DNA of 64,000 nt from RGZA01 sp964568585 (GCA_964568585.1 CAZMQI010000002.1:62001-126000); one strand, 5' to 3'. Shown: positions 27,679-37,318, counted from the stretch's first letter. Numbers and translations: made by a program. Notes: generated by a model not told the origin, from the letters alone.

Positions 27679-30330
27679 GAGCGCGTATAACTTTTCCAAA
27701 GCTTCTCTCGGCGAATAATCATCAGGATTCATCGCCTCAATCGCCTTATCCAGCGCGGATTTATCGCGCAGCACACGTCCTGTAAAATCCTGCGGTTTTG
27801 CGGAAGTAATGACCGTGTTTTTATTCTGACCTTGCTCTAATTGCTGCAAAATCGCGCCTGCGCGTGCAATCACTGCGGCAGGCAATCCCGCCAATTGCGC
27901 TACATGAATACCGTATGAACATTCGGCAATCCCCTCGCCCACTTCGTGCAGGAAGATGATTTCATTCTCCCATTCCTTCACTTTGGCAGTTGCACAACGC
28001 AAATTAGGTAACTGGTCTTTTAATACAGTCAATTCATGGTAATGCGTTGCGAATAATCCACGGCATTGATTGTGATGATACAGATATTCCAGACTTCCCC
28101 ACGCAATCGACAAGCCATCAAAGGTCGCCGTGCCACGGCCAATTTCATCAAGGATGACGAGTGACTTCGCTGTTGCCTGATGCAAGATTGCGGCGGTTTC
28201 TATCATCTCCACCATAAAAGTGGAACGACCACGCGCCAGATCATCGGCAGCGCCCACACGGCTAAACAGTTTATCAACGATACCGATACGTGCCGACGCT
28301 GCCGGCACATAGGAGCCCATCTGGGCGAGTACCACTAATAATGCGTTCTGACGTAAGAAAGTTGATTTACCTGCCATATTAGGGCCGGTGACCAGCCATA
28401 ATCGGCTCTTTGCGCTCAAATCGCAATCATTGGAGATGAAGTTTTTACTGAGCGATTTAAGGGATGCTTCAACCACCGGATGCCGCCCGCCCTTGATTTC
28501 AAACGCATCACTATCATCCATCACCGGTTTGCACCAGTTGTGTTCATAGGCTAATTCGGCAAGCGCGGTTGCGACATCCAATTGTGCCATCGCATCGGCA
28601 ACGCTGCGTAACGCATCGAACTTGGCCAGCACCTTTTGTACCAATTCATCGAATAGCTGCAATTCAATCTGTAGCGCCTTATCACCTGCTTCGCTGGTCT
28701 TGCGTTCCAGTTCGGCGAGCTCATTGGTGGTAAACCGCACCGCGCTGGATAAGGTCTGGCGGTGGATGAAGTCCTGATTATACGGGGGTTGCAGCATTTT
28801 ATCCGCCTGGCTCGGCGTAATTTCCACATGATACCCAATCACATTATTATGGCGAATTTTTAATGTGGTGATCTTGGTTTGCTGCACATATTTATTCTGT
28901 AATCCGGCAATCAATTTTTTACTATCATCACGAAGGCTGACCAGCTCATCCAGCGGCGGGTGATAGCCAGCGGCAATAAACCCGCCATCGCGCGCCAAGA
29001 ACGGCAATTCGGTTTTAAGGGCACGGGATAATACATCAATCAAACTGGAATGTTCCCCGAGCTCGACACTCAATTTCTTCAAATCATCGTTTAATTCATG
29101 CGCGTGCTGGTTGAGGAAGAATTTAAGTTTGGTCGCACTTTCCAAACTTGCGCGCACAATCGCCAAATCGCGTGGGCTGCCGCGTCCCAATGACAGCCGT
29201 GTCAAAGCACGCGGTAAATCGGGGCAAGCTTTCAGCATGGCACGTAACGCACCGCGCCAATCATCATGCTGCACAAAACATTCGATACGCGATAATCGCG
29301 CATTAATGGCTGTTATGTCGGTTAACGGTGCAGATAGCTGTTCAGCCAATAAACGTGCGCCTGCATTGGTCAGTGTGCGATCAATGGTCGCTAATAAACT
29401 TCCTTTGCGGCCACCATCAAGACTTTGGGTCAATTCCAGATTACGGCGAGTTGCGGCATCAATCGCTACTACGCCTGCGATATTCGCCATGCGTGGCGGT
29501 TGCAGCAAACTGACCTGCTGTTTTTGTGTCAGTGCGATGTAATCCAGCAATACGCCCAACGCCGTCGTTTCATTCTTGGAGAAATTACCGAAACTATCCA
29601 AGCTGGTGACACTATATTGGCGGAGCGCGGCGCGCTTGGCGCTTTCGCTGTCAAACCGTGCTGGCGCGGCATAGGTGATGATGTCCTTTTGTGCGTCCAA
29701 AAATTCGCGCTTATCCTCTGCGGACATCATCTTTTGTGATAATACCAATTCGGCAGGATTCAAGCGGCTAAGCAAGGTCGGCACATCCGCCCATTGCACC
29801 GTCTGCACATAGGGCACGCCTTGCGCTAAATCGCACCATGCAAGGCTGAATTCGCCCATGCTTTCACTTAATACCGCCAGATAATTGGCGCGTGCACTAT
29901 CCAGAAAACTGTCTTCGGTTAATGTGCCGGGCGTGATGATGCGGATAATCTGGCGCGTCACTAGTGCTTTACCGCCTTTTTGGGTTTTAGCACGCGCTCT
30001 GGCAGCTTCGGGGTCTTCCATCTGTTCGGCAATCGCCACGCGAAACCCTGCACGGATGAGTTTGGGAAGATAGGCTTCATACGCATGCACGGGAACGCCG
30101 CACATCGCGATATCATCGCCTTGATCTTTGCCGCGTTTGGTCAGCGCGATATCAAGCACCGGCGCAGCCTTGACCGCATCATCGTGGAAGAGTTCATAGA
30201 AATCACCCATGCGGAAGAACAGCAGGCATTCCGGATGCGCGTTCTTCAAATCCCAATATTGCTGCATCATGGGTGTGAGTGCAGGGGTTTCGGTTGGTTC
30301 TGCAAAGAATGAGGTTTGGGCAGTCGTCAT
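27658..30330 (-). CDS. mutS: DNA mismatch repair protein MutS
   Basis: 890 residues, a normal MutS. The mismatch-reading motif is FRMGDFYELF (about residues 38-47). The Walker A is VTGPNMAGKSTFLRQ, followed by LDEIGRGTATFDGLSIAW and FATHYHEL. The dimerisation HTH region is at the C terminus. MutS detects mispairs and recruits MutL; mutL is not in this window. A DnaA-box-like TTATCCACA (30380-30388) lies 50 bases upstream, probably by chance. Confidence 0.97.
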   Translation of the reverse strand: MTTAQTSFFAEPTETPALTPMMQQYWDLKNAHPECLLFFRMGDFYELFHDDAVKAAPVLDIALTKRGKDQGDDIAMCGVPVHAYEAYLPKLIRAGFRVAIAEQMEDPEAARARAKTQKGGKALVTRQIIRIITPGTLTEDSFLDSARANYLAVLSESMGEFSLAWCDLAQGVPYVQTVQWADVPTLLSRLNPAELVLSQKMMSAEDKREFLDAQKDIITYAAPARFDSESAKRAALRQYSVTSLDSFGNFSKNETTALGVLLDYIALTQKQQVSLLQPPRMANIAGVVAIDAATRRNLELTQSLDGGRKGSLLATIDRTLTNAGARLLAEQLSAPLTDITAINARLSRIECFVQHDDWRGALRAMLKACPDLPRALTRLSLGRGSPRDLAIVRASLESATKLKFFLNQHAHELNDDLKKLSVELGEHSSLIDVLSRALKTELPFLARDGGFIAAGYHPPLDELVSLRDDSKKLIAGLQNKYVQQTKITTLKIRHNNVIGYHVEITPSQADKMLQPPYNQDFIHRQTLSSAVRFTTNELAELERKTSEAGDKALQIELQLFDELVQKVLAKFDALRSVADAMAQLDVATALAELAYEHNWCKPVMDDSDAFEIKGGRHPVVEASLKSLSKNFISNDCDLSAKSRLWLVTGPNMAGKSTFLRQNALLVVLAQMGSYVPAASARIGIVDKLFSRVGAADDLARGRSTFMVEMIETAAILHQATAKSLVILDEIGRGTATFDGLSIAWGSLEYLYHHNQCRGLFATHYHELTVLKDQLPNLRCATAKVKEWENEIIFLHEVGEGIAECSYGIHVAQLAGLPAAVIARAGAILQQLEQGQNKNTVITSAKPQDFTGRVLRDKSALDKAIEAMNPDDYSPREALEKLYALKKMARE

Positions 30331-30402
30331 GCCACAAACTATAAGGGATACCCTGACACACTGTCATGCGGCATTGCAGTTATCCACAATGCTATCAACA
30401 GC

Positions 30403-30690
30403 CTAATCCGAAGAAGTATTCTGGGTGTGCGGGCTTTCACCGCGGCTTCGAGCGTTCTGGTCTGGTTCACCTGCGATAAAGTTCGCAGTTGTCTTCAATA
30501 CCGCACCACCCACCCGGAAGATGGTATCACAGCCACGATTGAGGTCCAAAACCAGCCCTTGAAGGGATGCAAATTCATTGGATTTATCCGCAGCACCAAT
30601 AAGGAGCTGGAAAAAATCGTTCACCTTGTCCTGTAGTGGCTTACCAGCTTTACGATATTGCTGCTGGTTGTGATTAATCACGATAGTCAT
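30403..30690 (-). CDS. Small hypothetical protein upstream of mutS
   Basis: 95 residues with no signal peptide. The helical N-terminal half (KPLQDKVNDFFQLLIGAADKSNEFASLQGLVLDLN) is followed by a hydrophilic, probably disordered tail. It is on the same strand as mutS and 72 bases before it. No family recognised. The ATG is clear, but coding status rests mainly on an intact frame and typical composition. Confidence 0.45.
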   Translation of the reverse strand: MTIVINHNQQQYRKAGKPLQDKVNDFFQLLIGAADKSNEFASLQGLVLDLNRGCDTIFRVGGAVLKTTANFIAGEPDQNARSRGESPHTQNTSSD

Positions 30691-30794
30691 AGTCTAAAAT
30701 CCCAAATCGCCTTGTATAGTCATGTTTTTTACGTTTCTTAGTGCCCTTATTATAGGCAAAGACAAATCGTCTCGCATCTGCGAAATGCAAATAT

Positions 30795-30843
30795 TTTAGT
30801 GATTTTTACTAAATAAGATGGTTATATTTAGTGATGATTACTA
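30795..30843 (+). promoter_or_regulatory. Twin operator-like inverted repeats at the HTH regulator start
   Basis: Two copies of the same pattern, TTTAGT-GAT-N4-ACTA: 30795-30813 (perfect TTTAGT/ACTAAA arms) and 30827-30843. They begin 32 bases apart, about three helical turns. The second covers the start codon of the regulator, as expected for an autorepressor site. The pattern is seen directly; regulator binding is inferred. Confidence 0.6.
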
Positions 30844-31520
30844 TTGAGCAGATTAGAGCCGCCAGAAGCCTCATGGGTTGGACCCAACGCGAGCTAGCAA
30901 AACAGGCCGGCATATCCTTGGCTTCAGTAGCCAATCTTGAGCAAGGTGTGGGTAAAACTGGGGGTAAAGTTTTTGAATCGGTCTGCAAAGTACTGCAGCA
31001 AGCCGGTATCGAGTTCACCCCCGAACCCGGCGTGCGCCTGCGCCGTGAAAAATACCAATTCCGTATTCTTGAAGGCGAACGCGCCGTGCTCGATTTATGG
31101 GATGATATTATCGTCGCTCTGGGCAAAACCGGCGGCGAAGTACTGATTAGCGGGGTCAGTGGAAAATTATGGCTTGCGCGCTACAAAGAAGAAGTCACCG
31201 CAGCGCTGATTGAACGACGCAAGCTTGGCATTCGCAACCGACACATCATCCCACAAGGCGACACTCTGATTCTTTCAGATACAGAGACTTACCGCGTGGC
31301 TCCGCCGCATTTATATCAACAGGTGCCCTATTATGTTTATGCAGATCGCTTTGCGATGATTAATTGGGGGCCACCTTTACGAATTTTGCTGGCTCAAAAT
31401 TCGTTGATTGCTGAGACCTTCCGCAATCAATTTGAATTCAATTTTGAACACAGCAAACCACTCAAAAAGAGTGACGTTGTGATTGCAAAGCTTGAAGGCT
31501 TGCCGACCAAACCGGTTTAA
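30834..31520 (+). CDS. XRE-type HTH regulator with a C-terminal sensor-like domain
   Basis: 228 residues from the ATG at 30834; a GTG one codon earlier is equally possible. Residues 1-60 are a classic Cro/CI HTH (IRAARSLMGWTQRELAKQAGISLASVANLEQG). Residues about 75-225 (ISGVSGKLWLARYKEEVTAALIERRKLGIRNRHIIPQGDT, then NWGPPLRILLAQNSLIAETFRNQFEF) resemble the phospholipase-D-like ligand domains attached to TrmB-type and other regulators. No Shine-Dalgarno sequence is visible, so translation may start on a leaderless mRNA. Two matched inverted repeats overlap the start, pointing to autoregulation. The target genes are unknown; the divergent 95-residue gene and mutS are candidates by position. Confidence 0.75.
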   Translation: MITIEQIRAARSLMGWTQRELAKQAGISLASVANLEQGVGKTGGKVFESVCKVLQQAGIEFTPEPGVRLRREKYQFRILEGERAVLDLWDDIIVALGKTGGEVLISGVSGKLWLARYKEEVTAALIERRKLGIRNRHIIPQGDTLILSDTETYRVAPPHLYQQVPYYVYADRFAMINWGPPLRILLAQNSLIAETFRNQFEFNFEHSKPLKKSDVVIAKLEGLPTKPV

Positions 31521-33223
31521 GCGGTTTTATGGATTTCGAGCGCACGTTCAATGCTGGGCGCCGTATAAAACTGCAGCCCTGGCCGTTTTACACCATAGCG
31601 CACCAAGCTGCGTAAAATGCGCTTGGATGCATGGGTAATGACTACTTTGGTGCCCTTGCGCTTCGCGCCGCCAATCACACCTTTTAATGCTGAAGCCCCC
31701 GTGGAATCGAGCAAGGGCACATCGGCAAAATCCAGAATCAATAAACGCGGCGGCTTGCTTTCACGTCCCATTGTTGCAGTAAGTTCTGATGCCGCGCCGA
31801 AAAAGAATGGACCATGAATACGGTAAATCACGATGTTCTGGTCAAGATTAGGAATATCAAAATACGGGCGCGGCGCACGCACAACATCAGGGCGGTCTAC
31901 CTCCACCAGTTTCACATTAGTTTCAACTTCTACCACATTCGCCATGTTATGCATAAACTTGAACGCGGCCATGACCACGCCGACTTCGATGCCCAGCGTT
32001 AAGTCATAAAGCACCGTAAGCGCCATAGTGGTCAGCAACACCGCTCTATCGCCCCATGTCGCATGGCTGATGAATTCGCCCACGATATGCACCTCACTCA
32101 TGTTCCATGCAACGATTGAAAGAATGACCGCCAACACTGCCAGCGGGATATAGCTGGCAAGAGGCGCGGCAATCACTAAAAAGATGAGCAAAAACACAGC
32201 ATGCAACATGCCGGAAACAGGCCCGGTGGAGCCCGCACGGATATTGGTGGCGGTTCTTGCAATCGCACCGGTTGCGGGAAGCCCGCCAAACAAGGGGGAT
32301 ACAATATTTGCAACGCCTTGCGCTACTAATTCGGCATTGGAGCGATGCCGACGGCCCGTCATACCATCCGCCACAACAGCAGATAATAAGGATTCGATTC
32401 CGGCCAGCAATGCAATAGTCGCAGCATCCGGCAAGACCGCTTGGAATTTGGCGAGCGTGAGCTGCGGAAATTGCAGCCATGAAAAATCGATGATGGGCAA
32501 ATCACTGGAGATTTCGCCGAATTTTGAACCGATGGTCGTGACGTTCATTGATAAATACGTTGCGGCAAGCGAAGCCAGCACCACCACAATCAGCATGCGC
32601 GGCCAATGCGGGCGAAATTTCTGCATCAGCAACATTGCAATAATACTGCCAAGCGATAACAGCATCACGCCCAAATGTGCTGTCGGCATCGCGTTAATCA
32701 GCATCCATAATTTAGGGATGAATTCACCAGGAAGCTTGCCAACACTAAGCCCGAATAAATCCGCCAACTGGCTAACCATGATGGTGATGCCAATACCTGC
32801 GGTAAAGCCAATGGTGACTGGGTAAGGAATGTATTTGATATAATTGCCAAGCCGCAGCAGCCCGACAATAAGCAGTATGATCCCCGCAAGGAATGTCGCG
32901 AGCAACATGCCGTCATAGCCGTGATGTTCGATGGTGCGATAGACAACAACAATGAACGCGGCCGTCGGCCCGCCAATCTGGTAACGGCTGCCGCCAAGCG
33001 TGGAAATAATAAAACCTGCGATGATGGCGGTGAATAATCCGCGTTCCGGCGTTGCACCCGAACCAATTGCAATGCCCATAGCCAGCGGCAAGGCAACAAC
33101 CGCAACCGTCAATCCAGCGATGATGTCTTTAACGAGCCGGTCAAGGCCATAGCCTTCGTGCAAAACGGTCAGCAGTTTTGGGCGAAATAATTCAAGGTAA
33201 TGGCGAAGGCTCATACGCGACAT
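31517..33223 (-). CDS. SulP-family anion transporter with STAS domain
   Basis: An inner-membrane transporter of 568 residues from the ATG at 33223; a TTG three codons earlier is possible. About a dozen hydrophobic helices follow the SulP signature (KDIIAGLTVAVVALPLAMGIAIGSG, GGSRYQIGGPTAAF). The cytoplasmic STAS domain (about 440-568) has LILDFADVPLLDSTGASALKGV. SulP proteins move sulfate, bicarbonate or other anions, usually with sodium or protons; the substrate cannot be read from sequence. It is convergent with the HTH regulator, with stops overlapping by 4 bases. Confidence 0.92.
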   Translation of the reverse strand: MSRMSLRHYLELFRPKLLTVLHEGYGLDRLVKDIIAGLTVAVVALPLAMGIAIGSGATPERGLFTAIIAGFIISTLGGSRYQIGGPTAAFIVVVYRTIEHHGYDGMLLATFLAGIILLIVGLLRLGNYIKYIPYPVTIGFTAGIGITIMVSQLADLFGLSVGKLPGEFIPKLWMLINAMPTAHLGVMLLSLGSIIAMLLMQKFRPHWPRMLIVVVLASLAATYLSMNVTTIGSKFGEISSDLPIIDFSWLQFPQLTLAKFQAVLPDAATIALLAGIESLLSAVVADGMTGRRHRSNAELVAQGVANIVSPLFGGLPATGAIARTATNIRAGSTGPVSGMLHAVFLLIFLVIAAPLASYIPLAVLAVILSIVAWNMSEVHIVGEFISHATWGDRAVLLTTMALTVLYDLTLGIEVGVVMAAFKFMHNMANVVEVETNVKLVEVDRPDVVRAPRPYFDIPNLDQNIVIYRIHGPFFFGAASELTATMGRESKPPRLLILDFADVPLLDSTGASALKGVIGGAKRKGTKVVITHASKRILRSLVRYGVKRPGLQFYTAPSIERALEIHKTA

Positions 33224-33322
33224 GTGCTGCAATTATGCACCCAGATAAACGCACACTAAAAGCAAAATTCGCCGCGTCGCTCATACAAATAAACTTGTAT
33301 ACCCCGCACATGACTACGCAAC

Positions 33323-33366
33323 AAAAAAGGGCAACCCGCATTTTTAAATGAGTGATTGCCCTTTTC
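33323..33366 (-). terminator. Terminator after rplL
   Basis: An outer stem AAAGGGCAA / TTGCCCTTT encloses a second small A/T hairpin, with a T6 tract on the minus strand. It lies about 33 bases downstream of rplL and separates the ribosomal genes from the SulP gene. rpoB does not follow rplL here. Confidence 0.88.
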
Positions 33367-33398
33367 GTAATGCTTAGCTTGGGAAAGCTAAAACTGAA

Positions 33399-33776
33399 TT
33401 ACTTCAGTTCTACCTTACCGCCAGCTGCTTCAATTTGCTTCTTGAACTTTTCAGCATCGGCCTTTGACAAAGCGTCCTTAACAGTCTTTGGAGCGCCTTC
33501 TACAAGGTCCTTAGCTTCTTTCAGGCCAAGATTGGTGATCGCGCGAACTTCCTTGATCACGTTGATCTTGTTAGCGCCGCCATCGGTCAGAACGAGGGTG
33601 AATTCGGTCTGTTCTTCAGCAGCAGGACCCGCAGCAGCAGCGCCGCCAGCAGCAGCAACTGCTACTGGAGCAGCAGCAGAAACGCCCCACTTTTCTTCAA
33701 GCAACTTTGAAAGTTCAGCAGCTTCAAGCACGGTCAAGGTTGACAATTCATCAACCAATTTTTCTAGTTTTGACAT
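33399..33776 (-). CDS. rplL: 50S ribosomal protein L7/L12
   Basis: 125 residues. The N-terminal dimerisation domain (LEKLVDELSTLTVLEAAELSKLLEEKWGV) is followed by an Ala/Gly hinge and the C-terminal factor-binding domain (TEFTLVLTDGGANKINVIKEVRAITNLGLKEAKDLVEGAPKTVK). It forms the stalk with L10. It follows rplJ and ends the transcript, whereas in most bacteria rpoB comes next. Confidence 0.98.
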   Translation of the reverse strand: MSKLEKLVDELSTLTVLEAAELSKLLEEKWGVSAAAPVAVAAAGGAAAAGPAAEEQTEFTLVLTDGGANKINVIKEVRAITNLGLKEAKDLVEGAPKTVKDALSKADAEKFKKQIEAAGGKVELK

Positions 33777-33830
33777 TAGTAACTCCTATTTAGTTTAGTT
33801 GAACAAAAACACTTTTAGATCCGAAAATCC

Positions 33831-34349
33831 TTACTCGCCCTTTGCGGCTTTTGCAGAAAGGACGCGGGCAATTTGGCCAGCGGGAGCTTTGAGCAATACA
33901 GCGATACGGGTAGCAGGGGTTTGGAGCATTCCAACAATTCTAGCGCGCAATTCATTGAGCGATGGGAGGGTAGCGAGCGTCTTAGTCGCGTTCGCGTCCA
34001 GCATCTGTCCATTGAGATTTGCACCGATGAGCTTCAGCTTCTGGTTGGTCTTTGAAAAATCAACAAGAACCTTAGCAATGGCCACTGGGTCTTTTGCATA
34101 TGCAATCGCCGTAGGGCCTTTCATCAGCTGCGTTAAGCCTTCAAACGTGGTTCCTTTCAGAGCAAGGCGTGCCAGCGTGTTTTTAACAACACGAAAGCCT
34201 GCACCAGCAGCGCGGATTTGACCGCGAAGCTTGGAAACTTCTGCAACGGTGAGGCCAGAAGCCTGAACCACTACAGCGAATTCTTGTCCGTTAAGAGCTT
34301 GTTGAAAGCTTTCAACTGTTTCGGTTTTTAGCGTACGATTTTTATTCAT
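33831..34349 (-). CDS. rplJ: 50S ribosomal protein L10
   Basis: 172 residues from the ATG at 34349. An in-frame ATG five codons upstream contains the GGAGG ribosome-binding site within its own codons, so the downstream ATG is the real start. The core is typical: VVVQASGLTVAEVSKLRGQIRAAGAGFRVVKNTLARLAL. L10 anchors L7/L12 and usually represses its own mRNA by binding the leader. The 5' leader here has two competing hairpins. Confidence 0.97.
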   Translation of the reverse strand: MNKNRTLKTETVESFQQALNGQEFAVVVQASGLTVAEVSKLRGQIRAAGAGFRVVKNTLARLALKGTTFEGLTQLMKGPTAIAYAKDPVAIAKVLVDFSKTNQKLKLIGANLNGQMLDANATKTLATLPSLNELRARIVGMLQTPATRIAVLLKAPAGQIARVLSAKAAKGE

Positions 34350-34512
34350 AACGCCTCCTTCCATTAGATAAAAAAGTTTAGAAAACCGTTTTCTAAACCC
34401 ACGATGTTTTATGCGCGCATCATCACTGATGCGTTCATAAAATCGGTTTCGTTTGACAGGAAAAAAGGAAGCGGAGGAAAGGCACTAGCCTATAAGCAAA
34501 GGCTGGGCGTTT

Positions 34513-34578
34513 CAAAAATTCCGGGCTCTTCCGTTTCTGCGCGGGATATTAAGAAGAGCCCATTTTTAATTGGGGCTC
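34513..34578 (-). promoter_or_regulatory. rplJ leader with two mutually exclusive hairpins
   Basis: Read on the minus strand, the segment GGGCTC (34561-34556) can pair with GAGCCC upstream (34578-34573). It is also part of a 9-bp perfect stem, GGGCTCTTC (34561-34553) with GAAGAGCCC (34531-34523), which is followed by GGAATTTTTG. The two folds cannot coexist. This looks like the L10 autoregulatory leader, possibly with attenuation, though the short T run makes a true terminator uncertain. The remainder of the 400-base gap 34350-34753 holds no gene. Confidence 0.55.
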
Positions 34579-34753
34579 ATCACCTGCGGTCTAGGAAACT
34601 GATAACCAAGGATTAACTTGGTTGCCGCAGTTTATAGAGGGGTTTATCCCCACAAACAACTGGAAATATGCGGCTTTGGGGTGAAATTATTAATGGCATT
34701 GTATAGCCCCCCGTAAACGCTAAAATGGCCTTATATTTAAAGGATTTATAGAT

Positions 34754-35674
34754 ATGGCGCGCCCATTCCCGACCAAAGACAGCACATTAAAGGACGTCAT
34801 GTTATATGTCCTTGAAGCCCACGGCGAGATTGCAGATACAGAACTCGCCATGCGTCGCGCTTCAACAATCCTATCCGCTGGCAAGATTGCGCCATGGCCT
34901 GCCATTACACTCAACTACATGCTCGGCAACCGTCCGCAGACCACACAGCAGGAAGTCAAGAAGGCAGGTTGGGAATATAATCTGCGTAAGGCATCACGGC
35001 AGCGCTTTCTGGCTTGCAAGGTTTTTTATGATGCCCAACTGAAATTACTGCCCAAAGATGCACAGACCATCAAACCATTCCAATTACCTGAAACATTTGC
35101 CGAAACCGTGTTGGCAATGATTGGCGGAGAAGCCAACATCCAGGAAGCCGCACAACGAATCGGTATACCATCTGTTGAAATGCGCGACTTCGCTGTGAAG
35201 GGCCGCATTCCCGTGACCAGAGAATCCACCGACAGGTTCATCGAGAATCTGGAACAAGCCTATCCGGATGAAGCATGGCTATCCCCGTTGCTGCGCGTCT
35301 TTGCTGAAAAACACATGACCGTATCGCAGGCAAAGCAGGGCAAGAAGGCGAATGTCGAATTGTTCCGTGAAGCCGCCCGCGAAATCCTAATTGATGCGCG
35401 CTGCCGAATGGGTCTGCTGATGAGCGATGTTGAAAAACGCATGCAGGATGCCATGGAAGGAAAACTGAAAAGTGACGATGCCGTCCCGCAAGCACTCACC
35501 GTCGCACGTGTTGCATTGGGGAAAGTGCGTGCCTTTGAAGCAGGCGAGAAAATGAGCGCGAGCGTGTTTGTATCTTGCATCCGCTCCTTTTCCACAGTCA
35601 TGGTTCTGGAGCGCAACAATCCAAAGCAGCATAAACTGCTTGGATTTCTGGCTAGCGCCATCAGCCCGAAATAG
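34754..35674 (+). CDS. Hypothetical protein, 306 residues, inside the ribosomal cluster
   Basis: The frame begins after AAAGGA with a good ATG. The protein is mostly helical and basic, with no signal peptide or TM helix. The middle part (AQRIGIPSVEMRDFAVKGRIP) resembles a helix-turn-helix or phage-repressor-like fold, but the match is loose. It is on the opposite strand to the flanking rplJ and rplA genes. No family recognised; it is one of several lineage-specific inserts that break the ribosomal protein cluster. Confidence 0.6.
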   Translation: MARPFPTKDSTLKDVMLYVLEAHGEIADTELAMRRASTILSAGKIAPWPAITLNYMLGNRPQTTQQEVKKAGWEYNLRKASRQRFLACKVFYDAQLKLLPKDAQTIKPFQLPETFAETVLAMIGGEANIQEAAQRIGIPSVEMRDFAVKGRIPVTRESTDRFIENLEQAYPDEAWLSPLLRVFAEKHMTVSQAKQGKKANVELFREAAREILIDARCRMGLLMSDVEKRMQDAMEGKLKSDDAVPQALTVARVALGKVRAFEAGEKMSASVFVSCIRSFSTVMVLERNNPKQHKLLGFLASAISPK

Positions 35675-35787
35675 ATTCTGATATTGGCAATGAATTTACC
35701 TAGCTCTGCGGCATCCCATCAATCAAATGCTGCGCGTACTACTCTGCAAAAACATACAGATTGGCTGACGCTGGGTGGCAAGCGGCA

Positions 35788-37209
35788 TCATGTTGGCTGA
35801 CGATCTGGCTTGCTATCCGGCGCTGCTGGATCATTGCGTGTTGGGTTTACCAAATTAACTTTTACAACGACACCCTGCGAGATACGTGCCCTGGTCGTCG
35901 GGGCGCCATGTAGTTCAAATTCACGTGCCAACTCAATCGAAATTTTCTCCTTCATTTCTTCGTTACCATCCAGCGTATGTCGCTCCAATGCCTGCACTAA
36001 TGCAGTGCATCTTTTTTGCACTGCTACATCATCATGTTTTGCATAAGGTGATACTTCGGTCATCTCACCTGACGGTAAACGACGCGGATGACGCTTAACA
36101 AAATGCAGGCGATCATGAGCATTGCCATACCCTTGCTTCTCTGGATTTTCAAAAATACGTTTAATATCTTGGGCGCGCTTGGATATCAGCACGCGAAACT
36201 CCACAGGATCAATGTTAATTCTGCACACACCGCTGCGGTTACCCGTGGTTTTATTTGCGCGCATTTTTCCACTTGGCGCTTCTGTTTCTTGCTGTACCAA
36301 TGCTGGCTCACGGCCTTTGACATGCATCAATATCAAAGCTTCATGAAGACGGTCTAAACACACCTTTCCGATTACAGCGGGATCATATTCAATAATTCCC
36401 TCCGCGCCGATGAACTCTGGGGGTATTCCCATTTTGTTTGGCTTTAACTTATCGGCTAATAAGTCAAATCCACTAACTGGTTTTGACACACCACTCCCCA
36501 ATTCAGGTAAAGTAACCGGAAGAGATAACGCACCGCCGAGACCAGGCAGAGAAACTCTTTTATGTGTAACATCTTCAGCTACACGACCAATCTGTGGTTT
36601 CTTTTTATACTTGAATTTGAATACGGCGAATTCTAACGGCAACCTAGAAGCTTTTTCTGGGGCACGCATCAACTCTTCTGTTAAAGGAGCAACAAATACA
36701 TCCGGCCTAATGACTATCCCGGCAGGATAGCATTCAGCATACTGGATTTTTCCGTCATCCCCCACCACCGCATCATATGTGGTAACCAAAATTCTGTCAG
36801 CTTCAAGCAAGGTATTAAATCTTTGATTGCCTTGAACCTCTAGTACCGTTGCGCGAATGCGCTTTCCGTCATCGCTATGAACTTCAAATCCAAAACGAGC
36901 CGGTGCAGGCGATTGAAACCGAGCCAACAAGAATTTCTCATCAACCCGTATCATTTCTTCGGGCTGCTCATCCCCTATTTTTTCAATACCTTCTGTTGTA
37001 ATGCCTTCTTTTGCCATAAACACATCTTCCGCATGCGAAAGCTGTGCCATGGCGGTTTCATTCAGCACATAGGTATGAAAGAGATCATTGGGCAGACGCG
37101 AGATTGTGCGGCTCATCAAATAGTCGTCGTCCAACTCGCGGTGCACCAACTCGCCCTTGGCATACAACGTGGCATGACCCGATTGAAGGTAATGAAAAAA
37201 AATACTCAT
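35788..37209 (-). CDS. Hypothetical protein, 473 residues
   Basis: No recognised domain. Residues 1-180 are mixed alpha/beta, with a clear strand set (FGFEVHSDDGKRIRATVLEVQGNQRF). The region around 225-270 is Gly/Leu/Pro-rich (LPGLGGALSLPVTLPELGSG), and the tail is disordered (PAAPDSKPDRQPT). It starts immediately after the rplA terminator, with T-rich sequence and no Shine-Dalgarno before the ATG, so expression may be weak or initiated differently. It is another insert between rplA and rplJ. Confidence 0.6.
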   Translation of the reverse strand: MSIFFHYLQSGHATLYAKGELVHRELDDDYLMSRTISRLPNDLFHTYVLNETAMAQLSHAEDVFMAKEGITTEGIEKIGDEQPEEMIRVDEKFLLARFQSPAPARFGFEVHSDDGKRIRATVLEVQGNQRFNTLLEADRILVTTYDAVVGDDGKIQYAECYPAGIVIRPDVFVAPLTEELMRAPEKASRLPLEFAVFKFKYKKKPQIGRVAEDVTHKRVSLPGLGGALSLPVTLPELGSGVSKPVSGFDLLADKLKPNKMGIPPEFIGAEGIIEYDPAVIGKVCLDRLHEALILMHVKGREPALVQQETEAPSGKMRANKTTGNRSGVCRINIDPVEFRVLISKRAQDIKRIFENPEKQGYGNAHDRLHFVKRHPRRLPSGEMTEVSPYAKHDDVAVQKRCTALVQALERHTLDGNEEMKEKISIELAREFELHGAPTTRARISQGVVVKVNLVNPTRNDPAAPDSKPDRQPT

Positions 37210-37225
37210 AAATCCAACATCTAAA

Positions 37226-37262
37226 AAATAAAAAAGGGAAACGAAGTTGCCCTCGTTTCCCT
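37226..37262 (-). terminator. Terminator after rplK-rplA
   Basis: A perfect 9-bp stem GGGAAACGA / TCGTTTCCC with an 8-base loop, followed on the minus strand by a T6-A-T6 tract. It ends the rplK-rplA transcript just before the 473-residue hypothetical gene. Confidence 0.93.
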
Positions 37263-37318
37263 AATCTTTTAGTGGCTGAGATACACTCCCCCAAGCCAAT
37301 ATTTACTTTCTTGATATT

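Noticed and set aside
26237..30388. Two DnaA-box-like sequences (26237-26245 and 30380-30388)
   Set aside because: Single boxes 4 kb apart, no AT-rich unwinding element and no dnaA, dnaN or other origin genes nearby; expected by chance.
34404..34616. Plus-strand open frame of 70 codons in the rplJ upstream region
   Set aside because: No ribosome-binding site, overlaps the paired leader hairpins, and the composition is unlike the coding regions.
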